Shown here: piece after piece, positions 11,627-23,336 of the stretch
Numbering within the stretch: the first letter of the stretch is position 1
How the letters are laid out: each line of letters starts with the position of its first letter
From: Ricinus communis
Lineage: Eukaryota; Streptophyta; Magnoliopsida; Malpighiales; Euphorbiaceae
Assembly (NCBI RefSeq): GCF_019578655.1
Contig: NC_063258.1
Coordinates: 26,912,802-26,976,801, forward strand
Length of the DNA: 64,000 bases
Direction of reading: 5' to 3'
Program-made: the position numbers and the translations under genes
The notes under the pieces: generated by a model
The model's database searches: none
What the model was told of the DNA's origin: nothing
Seen by the model: only the letters and a program-made list of their open reading frames with translations

Positions 11627-13394
11627 AATTTGTATGAAAATCAATTCTTGAGTTTGGACCAGCCGTGCCACTTTTCCACAGTTAAAGCCCTTTAAATGTC
11701 ATCTCTCTCAGACTGTCCCAACTATTTTCAGAAAAATGGAGGAAAAGGGTCACTATAGCTTCCTAAAAATACATTCTACGGAATTTTCTTAGCTAATAAC
11801 CCGAACAAGGGTCATGGAACAGGCTAAACGTTAGCCAAACAAGAATTCTTACAAGTACTAAAAAATTTAATCAACATATTGCGAACTAATGTAAAATAGA
11901 TATGTTTTGCAGGTACAAGGAGAAAAATTAGACACCAAGTATATAAGTCTTTCATATAACCAAAGCATGACATAATATTCAAAAGAGCACAACAATATGA
12001 GTTCAAAAGATTCAGGGAACAACAATATAGTATCATAAGCACAAGCGCAGAATCCCCCAAGATAGAGGTGCTAATTTCAACTCAGGTTCTGCAAAAAGAA
12101 GGCCTGCGAAGTGAAAAAAGCAAGGCATCTCTTAATACAATGAAGACAAAATTTGAGGAACAGGAATCAAGAATAAATAACAGAAGCGCGGCTATGTTTT
12201 AGAGTGAGCATGGATGAAAAGTAAGGATAAAAATTCCTGTACTATGAAAGCTGAATAACCTTTCTGCTGGCCAGCTGTGGATTGTGTATAATAGATACAG
12301 TAATTACTATTTACCTCCTCCATTGTAACCTATCATACTAATAGGTTTCTGATATTTAAAAAACATATTTTAATTTTTCATTAGTTTATCATATTGGATT
12401 AAATATTTATTCTATTAAATTGTCTATTAACCAACTAAGAATTTAAAAGCTTATCCAAGAAATTTCCTGTAAGCTAAAGTATTAGATTTATCCATAAAAG
12501 CCCATTTCTACCAATCTCTCTCTTTCTTCCATTTTTCTATTTCCACATTTCTGCACTACCAGCCATTACTATTCATCATCATCTCTATCACTATCCGAAA
12601 TCTCACCTTTTGGTTTCTCATATGAATTCTCGTAAAACAAATCAAAGAAAAAGGAAAAAAGAAAAGAAAATCAGTACCCGGACTGATCCTACCTTTTTTA
12701 AGTCACTAACAATTGGAAGCTAAAGGGATTGTGTGAAGTCTTGTGGGTTTTATATTTGTAATAAAGATTTATAATCTCTGAAAAAAGAACTTCTTTCTCG
12801 TGGTTTAGTGTAATATGATAAAATAATTTATATATATATAAATGGTTACTAATATAATAGATTAAAACAGATGAAGTTTCTCCTTATGCATTTTACATGA
12901 ATCGGAGAGATTAAAAGTCTTACATTTTCCGATTGGTATTTCATGAATAATTATGAATGCGACACAAGCGCTCGTATAAGAGATTTCTTGTCTTGTAGAT
13001 TGGTGCCCTATCGGCTAAACAAGTTAATGGACCGATAGCAAACTACTGCAGATGATATCCTTATAATTGTTTCAAAATGCCAACTAATTAAGATCCTTGA
13101 ACCCTCCTGCCAGGAACCCATCATGATGATGATATCAACTAGTATTAACCATTAATAAAACACACTTCTGAAAAGAAGGGGAAAAAAAAAAACCATTAAA
13201 AAGAACATAGATATAGAATTGAATCAATCCATCTGTCCCTCAAAAACTTCAAACAATTAGTACTATGTGTCTATAGGCTTAACGAAATATACAAGTCTCT
13301 TGCATACGTTAGGGAATAGTATCTTTAGATTTTCACTGTAAGAAAAAAAGTTGGAAAAGAATGAATATACCCGGGGTTCAGTAATGATCATAAG
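10559..13394. other. Non-coding interval with AT-rich foldback and (CT)n repeat
   Basis: About 10690-11040 is very AT-rich with partly palindromic halves, as in plant MITE debris. A (CT)n microsatellite occupies about 11583-11622. No open frame here has support beyond chance. Confidence 0.45.
11583..11622. repeat. (CT)n microsatellite
   Basis: About 20 uninterrupted CT dinucleotides. Confidence 0.95.
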
Positions 13395-13965
13395 TCATAT
13401 GATCTTTTCATCCTGCCTTCCTTGGGAATATCTTCTAAGAAGCCATCCCAAGCCCCTAGATATATTAAAAGAAAAATACGCAGGCAAAAACACAAAAATG
13501 AGAAAACAAATACAAATATAGTACAGGCTATCTCAATCAATCTCAAAAGAATCGTAATAGTAAAGAAAAAAGAAAGATTAAAGAACAAGTAAAGAATCAT
13601 ATGGTGGAGAGAAATAACCTGAGCCTGCCGAAATCCGTCAGTCTAGCTCTCACTCCTCTAATAACCAAGCAACCAGTGTCGGGTTCAACACTGAATATGA
13701 GTCTTGAGAAGTGAACAAAATGTTGTGGGTTCAAGACTTCTCCACTATCATCTCCATTAATAAAGATCTTCAAGACAGTAGCCCTTCCTGACAGAATACT
13801 GCGATCGTGAAAGTATGTTGCAGGAATATTCAGGTGGCCAGATATTGGAATTTCGATCACGCGATCATAATTTCCTGCCGGGGCGTAACGACGGCTTTCT
13901 TTGATCTCAATCCGATGGTCTCCCTCGCTTACTAACTCAGTCTCCCTGTAGAGTAAATTTAGCAT
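13395..13965 (-). CDS. Two-exon hypothetical protein, 135 residues
   Basis: Exon 1 is 13619-13965 and exon 2 is 13395-13455. The intron has a GTTATT donor after CTCAG and a CTAG acceptor. Joined, the frame runs 136 codons to a TGA. Without splicing the frame ends seven codons after the donor, while the spliced frame continues into a basic C-terminus. The protein is soluble-looking, with alternating hydrophobic residues suggesting beta structure (about 35-115) and several Asp/Gly turns. I do not recognise the family. A possible acceptor (TTTTCCTCGCAG) lies just before the ATG, so an upstream exon may exist and this could be the 3' end of a longer gene. RNA evidence is needed to fix it. Confidence 0.45.
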
Positions 13966-15439
13966 GCTCTCTGCGAGGAAAATCTTGGTTTTGTTTATTT
14001 TTTTAAAAAAAAACTGGGTTTTTTTGCAAGGTTAGCCCCTTTCTCCAGATCTTTCAATTTTTATCATAATAATAAAAGGGAAAAAATTAAAAATTAAAAA
14101 AAAAAAAAGAAGGAAAGAAAGAAAGAAGAAAATGAGCCGATTTGGCAAAAGTCTATTGAAGGAGGTCGGCTCTTTAAATGTGTACATAGATGTTTAGCAT
14201 TTTCCTAAAAGTAAATTGTGTTGTGCAGTAGTGTGAAAACTGGTAGTACATATTATTCGTCCTCATAGTAGTATATACCCAAGAATCGGTCACACATGGT
14301 GGGCAGCAAGTATTCTCGAACACATATAAATCATATTCACATTTAAAGGATGAAAATAAATTAAAATATATATACACATATTGAACTATGAGACATATGA
14401 TATAAGATATAAATAATTATACTTTTTAATATGATTCTTCTTGACTAAGCTACCTATAATTTCTTTCTAGAATTCTCCCAACCTCTAGATTGTTCTTTTT
14501 TTTTTTTTCCTTTTCTAGATGATCTATAAGTAAAATCAACTGGACCTATTAGGGTTTAAGATTCATTTTCTTTTAGAAAGCATTCTTAAAAGGGTTTTTA
14601 ACAGTCTGACCATGGGAGTTTTAACTTAATCATACAAGGGGAATAAAAGAAGTTCGAGCTAATATAAATACTGAAATACAAAGGAACTTTAGCTAGATAA
14701 ATATGTCACTTGGAACAAATTGCATAAATGTTCAATAATTTTAGAACTTGTGAAATATAGATCAACATTTAAATTCAAAGCCATAAATCCATAAATATGA
14801 CATGCTAATTAATTGAGGTAGACGATCCTGTGACTGCATCGTGACACTAACCAGGGCAAGTTTAAGTGTAATCATTAACTAATAAAAGAAAAATCAAACT
14901 GCCCTTCCATTAAGAATATTCCAACACTACTTTCTCTATCCCTTAATAATTAAATTTCTATTTTCTTAATTTGTTTTTAATGATATATGTATTTCAGCAA
15001 TACACTTTCTCCCTCCTTATTTAAGGAAAAAGAATGTGGCTAAATCTCAAATGGGAGTTTAATTTCAGTAAAATTAATTAATAAAAATAGAATAATTAAA
15101 ATAAAAAATATAACATATTACTTCTTTATTAATAAAATAACTGAATTATAACTAAATCTCAAATTGAATAATTAAAATAAAAAATACAATTTTATAAAAT
15201 AATTAAATAAAAAATTTAATAACCATTTATATTATTACTTATACTTTAATAAAGGCGGCACCCAAAACATTGCAAGCTTAGATTTTTTATATCAACTGCC
15301 AAAATGAGAGAGCTGTAATGTCCTTTCCAATCAACAGAAGAGAGACAGCACTTTCTCGTATTAAATTTACAAAACTGCATGGGAAAACTTTCTTTTTTCT
15401 GAAAAAAGAAAAGGACATTTCATTCACAAATAAGACCAA
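13966..15439. other. Non-coding interval
   Basis: I see poly(A/T) runs (about 14090-14110 and 14497-14510) and AT-rich sequence only, with no supported gene. Confidence 0.45.
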
Positions 15440-16215
15440 AGAAAGGCACATCAGCCGTTACATGTTGGGATAAACTTGGTGGACAACAATCAAACCACCA
15501 ACTGCACACTGCAATTGCTCTCTTGAACTCAACAAGTCCATTACAATTTTGGAATCAGAGCATAATAATACTCGTTGCAAAAACCCAGGTCTTTGGCAAG
15601 CAGAAGGCCTTCATATATAGCAGCAGCTTCAGCTGCTGATGGAGATAATTGAGCATTAAATCTCTTCCCTCTGCCCCCACATACAACACCAAATCTGTCT
15701 CAGATTACTGTTCCTAAGCCAATAGTTCCTCGACTGAAATCTGTTGCAGCATCTGTTGTAACTAAATGCATTTGAGACAACAAATTTGGCCAGGGAAGCT
15801 CTTTGCAGTTACCCTTAGAGATCTGTTTTAAATGATTTGCTGCACTCCAGTCATACAAATAATTATGGATATAATTTACCAAATCCATGCTGCTCGGAAT
15901 TCGACCGCCAAAAACTGTAGTATTTCGAACCTTCCATATCTGCCACAACATCAGCATTAAAATTTAAAGTTGATGCATAGGGACATGCTGCTTAATAAGT
16001 AAAAAGCAGCCCACCAAATCCCTTTCATCTAGCAAATTCTTTAAATGCAAGAGTCCAGCCTCTTCCCAAAAGCACGTAACTTGGTCACAGTCCCAAAAAA
16101 ACATGGCTTAAAGCTTCAGTTTCAAAATTACAACAAGGACAAGTCTGGTCATCTAAAACATGTTTATGATGCAGAACAACTCTACTAGGCAACCATCCCT
16201 TACATTACCTCCACA
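15440..16215 (-). pseudogene. LINE (non-LTR retrotransposon) 3' remnant: zinc-binding and RNase H-like domains
   Basis: Minus-strand text from about 16210 down to 15440 matches the C-terminal part of plant LINE polyproteins. First comes a Cys/His 'reverse transcriptase zinc-binding' block near 16120-16200 (a CPCC-type pair with nearby His). A 'LMLWQIWKVRN' block follows at about 15915-15960, then an RNase H-like start ('TDAATDFSRGTIG') at about 15710-15755. Stops and frame changes break the frame; the longest open piece is 15700-15957. The upstream reverse transcriptase is missing, so this is a truncated relic. Confidence 0.68.
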
Positions 16216-18470
16216 TAAAAACTCTTAATCCTTAAGGCAGAATTTTAAAATGAATTTTATCAATCACGTCATATATAAATAATATTAATAAAAAATAAAT
16301 TAATATTAATTAATAATATCAAATAACCTCTGGTAATTAATCTTAAAATTTAGTAGTTTGAATAGCTAGCTAATTAGAAATTAACCAAAATGAAAGGACA
16401 AAGATGTTACTATTTTGTTAAATTAACTTTTTTTTTAATAATGATATAAATAGTCATTAAATTTTACACATAATTTTATTTTATTTCGTTTTAGTCATCT
16501 AATTTTAATTTTATTTCAATTTAGTCATTTTATAAATAAAAGATCACATGGTAAGAACAACTAATAAAAAAAAGTAATTAAATAAAAAAAATATATGTCA
16601 ATTTTTTTATTAGCAAATGAACTAAATTTTAAATAAAATTAAAGTTAAATGATTGAAATAAATTAAAATTTTGGAACGAAAATAAAACTAAATGAGAATT
16701 TTAGGTACATTTATATTACTGCTAGTGCCGGTTCTACTATGACAACCCCTTGTATCCTTTATCTAACAGAAATGTTCACTGTATTTTTCTTATTCTAAAT
16801 CTTTCTCAGGTCCTTTCGAAAATGATTCAGATCGGCCAACCATTATAGTAACCATTGGACCAATTTTGGGGAGACTGTATTGTCAAAAAATGCGCAATTG
16901 AGTTAACATCAAATGGTAAGGGAATCTTCATGAAAAGTAGTATAAAATAAGCTTCAAGAGGGATATTTATTAGGTATGACAGTAAACTATTAGTTTTCCC
17001 GTTGGTAGGGAGACCGTTGTGAATTGACTTCTATAACTATAATGTAATTGCAATTTTCTGACTTTTAAATTATATTATTTTATCTCACAAATGCAATATG
17101 TTTGACATTCGAATTTGACCAATCAGAATATTCATTCCACTTCATTCATTTCGTGTGAAATGAAGTCGCCAATAATATATTTTTAATGAATATTTTAAAT
17201 TCAGAAAAATCAACTCTAAATTTTCCATCATGAAAGGGATATGTTTATCTGAAAAAACAATCACGAGGCGAAAAAATAGAGGTCTGTCTTGATTTTAATA
17301 AAGAAATTAAGAATATAGTAGTGTTTTTAAAAAGAATAAAAAAGAATAATTTTTTTATTATTGTTAGTAGAATGATCAAATCCTGAAATTCTAAACCTGT
17401 CTCAGAGATGTGAGAGACATCTTATTACAAAGCACATAAGTTTACTTATATAGCAAACATAAAATCCTAAATGGTTAAACATAAAATAAAAGTAGATAAT
17501 TTTTTAATTATCACAAATTAAAAAAGTTATATCCCAATTATCTCAAAATAATTAGTGATAATCTTCCTTAAAAAAGGATATTTTATTTTCTAATAATTAT
17601 TTAGTAACTAAAATGGAAAAACACTCAAAAATCATAAATAAGCTATCATAAGAAAGATAGTCAATTTTATGAAAATAGGGCATCAATATTAAAAAAAAAA
17701 TCCAATATTAACCAAAAAGATAGAAGGTAAAACTCCAAATTAGTTGTTGAGTGATTTCAAGATTTACCTCTGGAAGGTGACATAATAATTTATTGTAGTT
17801 TACTGTGAGGGTACGGATGTGATACATGATTACCTAATTTTACTCGTAGCATTGCAAAACACTTATAGTCTGCTCATTTAGGATACCAGTGGAGCATCCA
17901 CATCCTCATGTATTTGAGTATTATATGTTCTTCTCGTATGCTTCAGGAAAAAGAAAAAAAAAAAAAGAAGATAGAAAAAAGAAAAAGACGCCAACAATTT
18001 CAGGGTACTGGAACAAAAAAGAAAAAAAGGAAACAAAGATGGCATTAGGAGTTGATTAATTTAACACAGGTGCCCAAGAGTTTAATAGTAAAATCTCCCA
18101 TAAATTTTCAAGAGGAGAATCTCCTTTATGTTACTAACTTTGTTTCTTAGAAGAAGTGCCAAAAATTATAATCTGGGAACTGCCATCAATTAATATTCTG
18201 GCACAGAGCCTGTATTAGCATAAGCATACACAGCAAATGTTTCACAAGTTATACCTGCATTCAAACTTATAATTATATTAAAAGAAAAAGTTACCCATGA
18301 GACTCATGAAGGGAAAAAGAAAAAGAACATCACCAGGAAAACTTGGATGATCGCTTTGATTTATAGGGAGCATTTCATTCCAAATCCAATAAATTCGGCT
18401 CAAACTGATCATGTCGGCCTCCGTTATTTAAAGATGATGCTAGTGAAGGTGAAGCAGAATGTGGCAGAAA
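16216..18470. other. Non-coding interval with AT-rich foldback
   Basis: About 16440-16725 has ends that are partial inverted copies (TATAAAT near 16445 and ATTTATA near 16712) with internal 'ATTTTAATTTTATTT' symmetry, as in a non-autonomous MITE. No gene is supported elsewhere in the interval. Confidence 0.4.
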
Positions 18471-18477
18471 TTTACGA

Positions 18478-18551
18478 GGCAATGTAAATTGATTTCACCA
18501 ATTGCTGCAGGAGATATCTGCGGGTTCCCAGAATAGACAAGTAAATGAATC
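18478..18551 (-). pseudogene. Fragment of the three-helix membrane protein family, minus strand
   Basis: Read on the minus strand, this 74-bp segment matches the conserved block around 'LSIS.PS.ISCN' of the genes at 10019 and 22827 (CTTGTCTATT and ATCTCCTGCA are shared). Indels destroy the frame. It faces a second fragment at 18681 on the other strand. Confidence 0.6.
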
Positions 18552-18629
18552 GAACTCATTTCTTTTCCGTTAAAATCGCATTGGTGCAGTTGACTAGTAC
18601 ATATTAACGTAAAAGAAAGAGGAGAGAGA

Positions 18630-18870
18630 ATGAGAAATCTTGAAATAAAGGTAATTTGGATTGTGACATTATTTTTTGAAGATTTCATTTTCCTGTCTAT
18701 TTCTCAACCCTCGAACATCTCCTGCAACAATGGCGGGTATCATGTTTACCATGCCTTGTTAATGGCTACCAGAATTGTCCTCATAAGATTTCACTTGCTG
18801 TATCTCCAAATACAGACGAATGACACTATCCATACGAGTTGAATTTATTGGATAAGAAAATGATTATTCT
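18630..18870 (+). pseudogene. Fragment of the three-helix membrane protein family, plus strand
   Basis: The frame starting near 18630 carries the family block 'RNLEIK...FLSISQPSNISCN' (compare the copy at 22827). It then drifts out of frame, but the later family block 'YELNLLD' is still readable near 18834-18855. The central transmembrane part is scrambled and the C-terminal part is not clear, so this is a third, broken copy. Together with the inverted fragment at 18478-18551 it forms a foldback. Confidence 0.65.
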
Positions 18871-19494
18871 AAGCACTCCAAGCAGAAAATGTGTTGCTTT
18901 CTCTTCCTCGCTGTTATTATATAGATGTGCATGCAGTGAGGGCATTGCTATTTCCAAGCAATTGCTCGGATATGAGACCAGCAGAAGATGCTCATTCATT
19001 GCTGTATTGGGTGTCTTCTTGGAGACTCTGATTCTTTTAACTGGTCAGCAAAATGGTAACATTATCTCCAAGCAATAATTTATATTCCTTATTGCAATTG
19101 TGTCGCAATTTCCATGTGCTTGCTTGAACAATCCAGGTTGCTGTGCTTCTCATTTTTTGTTTTTAGACGAATGTGCTTCCCATTTCAATGGAAACCTGTG
19201 AGAAACTTGCAGGATGCTCTGAAGAATATTAAACAATAATTGACCAGTTGCATATGTTCCCAAACTGTTCGTCTTCTGAGAGAATAACTTAATAGAATTT
19301 GGTTATATTAAGTTTGAACCGTTAGGGTGGTCCCTTGTGGATCACAAAACAAAGATTAATAAAGAAGAAGAGTTCGTCCTGCTTATTGATATGAAGGTTG
19401 TTTTTTTAAATAGATATCAAGGTTTTGTTAGAGACTGCATTTACGTAACCTGAAATATCTCGCCCTTCTTTTTTTTTTTTTTTTTTTTTTGAAT

Positions 19495-19503
19495 TTTAAT
19501 AAA
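19495..19503. repeat. 9-bp target-site duplication, left copy
   Basis: TTTAATAAA here is repeated exactly at 21462-21470, on either side of the element at 19504-21461. Confidence 0.7.
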
Positions 19504-21461
19504 GGCTTAATTACTTATTTTCTTCTAGAGTCTATTTTTTTCGATTTCAGTATTCCGGCAAAATTAGTTGAAATATCCGATTGATTTTAATGAGGTGGCA
19601 CCGAAGTTATTAAGATAATCAATTTTAAAAAAGAAATCAATGAGTCAGCACCACAAACTCAAAACACATCATTTTAAGAAAGAAAAATAAAAATAAAAAT
19701 AAAAACGGTGCGTTTGATTCATGGACCGCTTCTTTTTCTTCTTCTTCTTCTTCTAGATCTTGTTTCTAGCCTTCTAACAAAACGACTCATTCTAAACAAA
19801 CTAGGACTCAATTACTTTAAGAAGTCTCCATCACCATCAATTCTGGTTGAATGTTCAGGGATAAGAAAAGGTTGGGTTAAGGTTATTAGTTATGCAGGTA
19901 GTATTTGTACGAATTTTAGGGATTTTAAGAAATTAAATAAAATCAGATTTGGTTGGCATTGAGTATAGAGGTTGTTACTGTGAGAGGAAAAAGAATTGAA
20001 GAGGAAGAGAAGAGTATCAAAAAATTAAAAGAGATAATGTTCATGAGGAAGCTTTTCGATTTGCAGGATTTTATTAATGGGTTAATTGCTTTTAGCAGAG
20101 ATTCAAGATAGAAAGAATTACCACCACAAAGAAAACAATAAGCAATTTCTTTTTTACAATACACGACCATAAACACCCATATAAATAAACGAGAAAATAA
20201 GCAATTTGTCTTTTGCAATTCACAACTATAAACACATACCCAACACCTAGCCCCCACCACCAGCACATATTCATCATTTTCCGATTGAGTCACCGCTACA
20301 GATAAAAAGAAATAATGTACAACCATAAACACATACCCACCACCCACCACCAGCAACATATTAACCATTGTTCGGCCGACCTTATTATAGAGTCACAAAC
20401 CCACAAATCTTCATCATCGATCTCCTCTGTTGCTTGAGAGCAATGTTAACATGACATTGTTGTCAATGATGTAGTTAGTGACGGTTGTGCAACGACTAAT
20501 CTTGTAGACCAGATGTGTTGGTTGAAAAGGGAGACTGATGGATGGTGCAAGTAGACATATGATGTTGTGGGCAGTGGTGTGAGTGAGGTTATGGTGGCGA
20601 AGAGAAGTTAGAGGAGTGTTGACAGGCAGTTGTATGTAGACCTGTTCATCGGCCTGGTATCCGCCCGGCCCGTCTAGGCCTGTATTCTTCGGGTCGGGTT
20701 TGGACAATAATTTTTGTGCACAAATCCGGTCCGGTCCAAACTCATAAAAAATTCGGACTTTTCAGGCTGAGTTTGAAATTTCCATAAAAACCTAAGCTCG
20801 GTCCAGCCCGGCCCGATGTCTAGTTTAGTTAGAGAAAAAAAAATTATCATACCTAGCATTCAAACCTGACCTTCAACTTATAATTAAATGTTACATACCA
20901 CTTAACTATCTATTATTTCTAGTTATAATTTTATTGTTATTAATAATATATTTAAATAAAATTAAACTGAAGTCCGACCCGAATTCGTCCAGACCTGATC
21001 CGTATTTACAGGTTTAACAATTGGTTGGGCCGGATTTTTAAAAAATTTTAGGCTCGGGCTTGGACTGAGAGATATTAAAATATTTTCGGACTTGAGTAGG
21101 CTCGAGCTTGTTCAAAATAAAGTAAAGCCCGGTCAAGCCCGGCCCATGAACAGGTCTAGGTGTATAAGAGAGGGGAAAGAATTGGACCAAAACGCATAGT
21201 TTTGTTTCTTGCTTAAAACGGTGCGTTTCATGGAGTTTAAATGATTTCTCAACATAAAAAATAATGCTGACTCATAATATTTTTTTTAATATAATGATTC
21301 AGCACTCCGGTAACCACGTGCGAGCCTCGCGGTAAAGTTTCACGGGAAGCTATTTTTTAAGAAGAAAAGGAAGTTTGCATCTAATTTTGAAACTTCTAGA
21401 AGAATTTGATAAAATTAAAAGAAAAAAGTTAAAATTCTAGGATTAGAAAAGTAATTAAACC
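19504..21461. mobile_element. Non-autonomous Mutator-like element (MULE), about 1.96 kb
   Basis: The left end GGCTTAATTAC and the right end GTAATTAAACC are inverted copies with one mismatch. A perfect 9-bp duplication TTTAATAAA flanks them, the size made by Mutator-type transposases. Similarity between the ends extends inwards in patches, including GAGTCAGCA on the left against TGCTGACTC on the right, and ACGGTGCGTTT near 19706 and 21219. No transposase is visible inside; the open frames are short and low in complexity. A hAT-like MITE sits inside (20637-21158). Whether the middle (19730-20630) is captured host sequence cannot be told by eye. Confidence 0.72.
20637..21158. mobile_element. hAT-like MITE, 522 bp, nested in the MULE
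   Basis: The ends are TAGACCTGTTCAT and its exact inverse ATGAACAGGTCTA. Flanking 8-mers GTTGTATG and GGTGTATA match at six of eight positions, which fits a decayed 8-bp hAT duplication. The subterminal regions are GC-rich (GGCCCG and CGGGC runs), and the middle is AT-rich and non-coding. Short elements with this GACCTGTTCATGGGC-type end are common in plant genomes. Confidence 0.72.
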
Positions 21462-21470
21462 TTTAATAAA

Positions 21471-22826
21471 TTGCCATAATTTGTAATGATTAATTGTTTT
21501 TTTGTATATTTATTCAATAAATATTTATAAATTTAGTGATATATATGTATAAAAATTTAATTCGTGTTTTTATATAAATTTGATGCGAATTTTATTATCA
21601 AATAAATAAAGAAAAAGTATTATATCTATGGTATTTGAAAATTCACCGTCTGATTAGGTTATCTCTTGATTCTGATGACCGTCTGATAAGATTACGTTTT
21701 GATTCTATTAAAAGAATCAAAATAGAGTTTGGGTCATCTTGTTCTTGAATCTAATTCCTTTTTGTTTCATAATACTTTATTATCGACTTTGGTTAGCCCA
21801 CAAGAAATACTTGTGCATGTTTGATCCAAGTCCTTTTCAGAGGAAAAACCCAATATCATTACCATTTGCCATTTGTAAGTTTCGCTCAGTTTTAAGCAAA
21901 TAACAGCCTTTACTTTAGTCTTCATAATATTCCAAAAGAAATAGCACAAGTCGTTCCTCCTGTGGGCTGTTTATTCAGGCTTTTTGCCTAGAACTGGTTT
22001 TGTTATTAGTTTGTGGTTTTTTTATTGTGATTTTTACTGTAAACAACAGCTCTTCTACCTCAAATAAGACCCGTGAGATGACTGGTTGTTTTGTTCACGA
22101 AAGAAGGATATTCATTAACAAAATTATTTAACTTGTAGCTTTAAAGAAATGACTTGACGGCTTCATCTTAAATCAACTTCTCAAATTCTCATTTCCTTTA
22201 GGTACTTGTCAAAGAGATAAGAGTGGGCCTAATGATCAGTTAATAGTTGGCTGCGTTTGCTTTTGAAATCAATTATGATGGAGCTTTCTTGCTTTTCTTC
22301 TGCACAGGGTGAGCTTAAGGTTTGATTGTGAAAATGATCTTGGCTGTAGTCAATTGAGATTTGACTGTTGCCATGTCTTATCTCTTATAAAAATATGCAG
22401 CAAGAAAGACATAATTGTGTATTTATTTCTGGTACATACGAGCATGGTTACAAACACAAGTAAATTCTTGAAAAGTACTAATTGATGAAAACAGAGTGGT
22501 TTTTATTGCTCTGCAATTCGTAGAAGGCAGTTTAGCATCAACTCTATATATTACCTGAAACAAAAGAGTGGAATTTCAGAAAACTAAATAAGGGAAAGCT
22601 AAGATACATAGTGTTCTGATTGCTTTCGATGTGCAGAGTTTAGCACTTAAGAAATGGATGGCATGCAATTACCTATAACGTCTATGAGAAAATCTCATTA
22701 GGATCTGCTTAATTTAGCCAAGAATATGAATGTTCAAAACATAAGGTCATAACATAAACTAAAAGCCTCAAGAAACCAAAACTCACCCTTCTACGGTCAC
22801 AGCTTATTCTTTGAAACACCACACCA
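21471..22826. other. Non-coding interval
   Basis: I see no supported gene. The 3' flank of the gene at 22827 lies at its right edge. Confidence 0.4.
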
Positions 22827-23336
22827 TTAATTGCAAACAAGAGTAAAACAGGCACGCAAGACTACAGCTGAGAATCCAAGCAAAGCAAAAGCAGTCACGT
22901 AGATGTAAGCATAGCGCTGATACACCCTAACCATGTCAGGCCTCAAAACACTTTGATCTGGTTGCAAATTAGATAAAGCATCAATCTTCGTCTGGCCATG
23001 TTTAAGCAAGTACAGGTCATAATGTATGATTTCCAAGTCCAGTAAATTCAACTCATATTGATACTGTGTCTTTGCCCACTTAGAAATTGTAGTTGTAAAG
23101 GTTAGGCCAAACACGATAGCAACCGATAAAGCAAGGAAAAAGGGGTACCACCATTTGTTGCAGGAGATGTTTGAGGGTCGAGAAATAGACAAGAAAACGA
23201 TTCCTTGAGCGACAACATAGGAACTCACTGACCACATTAATTTAGTTTCAAGATGTCTTACTCTCTTCTCTTGCTTCTCGTTGATGCTAGTCAATTCTTT
23301 GTAGCTATGGCTAAGTTCTTCTAGCTTTGGATCCAT
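22827..23336 (-). CDS. Three-helix membrane protein of unknown function, copy 2
   Basis: This intact 169-residue frame has no introns and is a paralogue of the gene at 10019. It has the same order: charged helix with 'SINEKQEKRVRHLET' (18-31), hydrophobic segment about 35-52, conserved 'LSISRPSNISCN' (49-60), second segment 63-83, 'KWAKT..QYELNL' (86-98), polar linker, 'LRPDMVRVYQRYAYIYVTAF' (131-150) and third segment 144-163. Copy 1 is ten residues longer because of its Gln-rich linker. Conservation over the whole length between two diverged copies argues that both are, or recently were, under selection. I do not recognise the family; the membrane location is inferred. It lies 12 kb away in the opposite orientation, with broken copies between them. 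Confidence 0.82.
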   Translation of the reverse strand: MDPKLEELSHSYKELTSINEKQEKRVRHLETKLMWSVSSYVVAQGIVFLSISRPSNISCNKWWYPFFLALSVAIVFGLTFTTTISKWAKTQYQYELNLLDLEIIHYDLYLLKHGQTKIDALSNLQPDQSVLRPDMVRVYQRYAYIYVTAFALLGFSAVVLRACFTLVCN

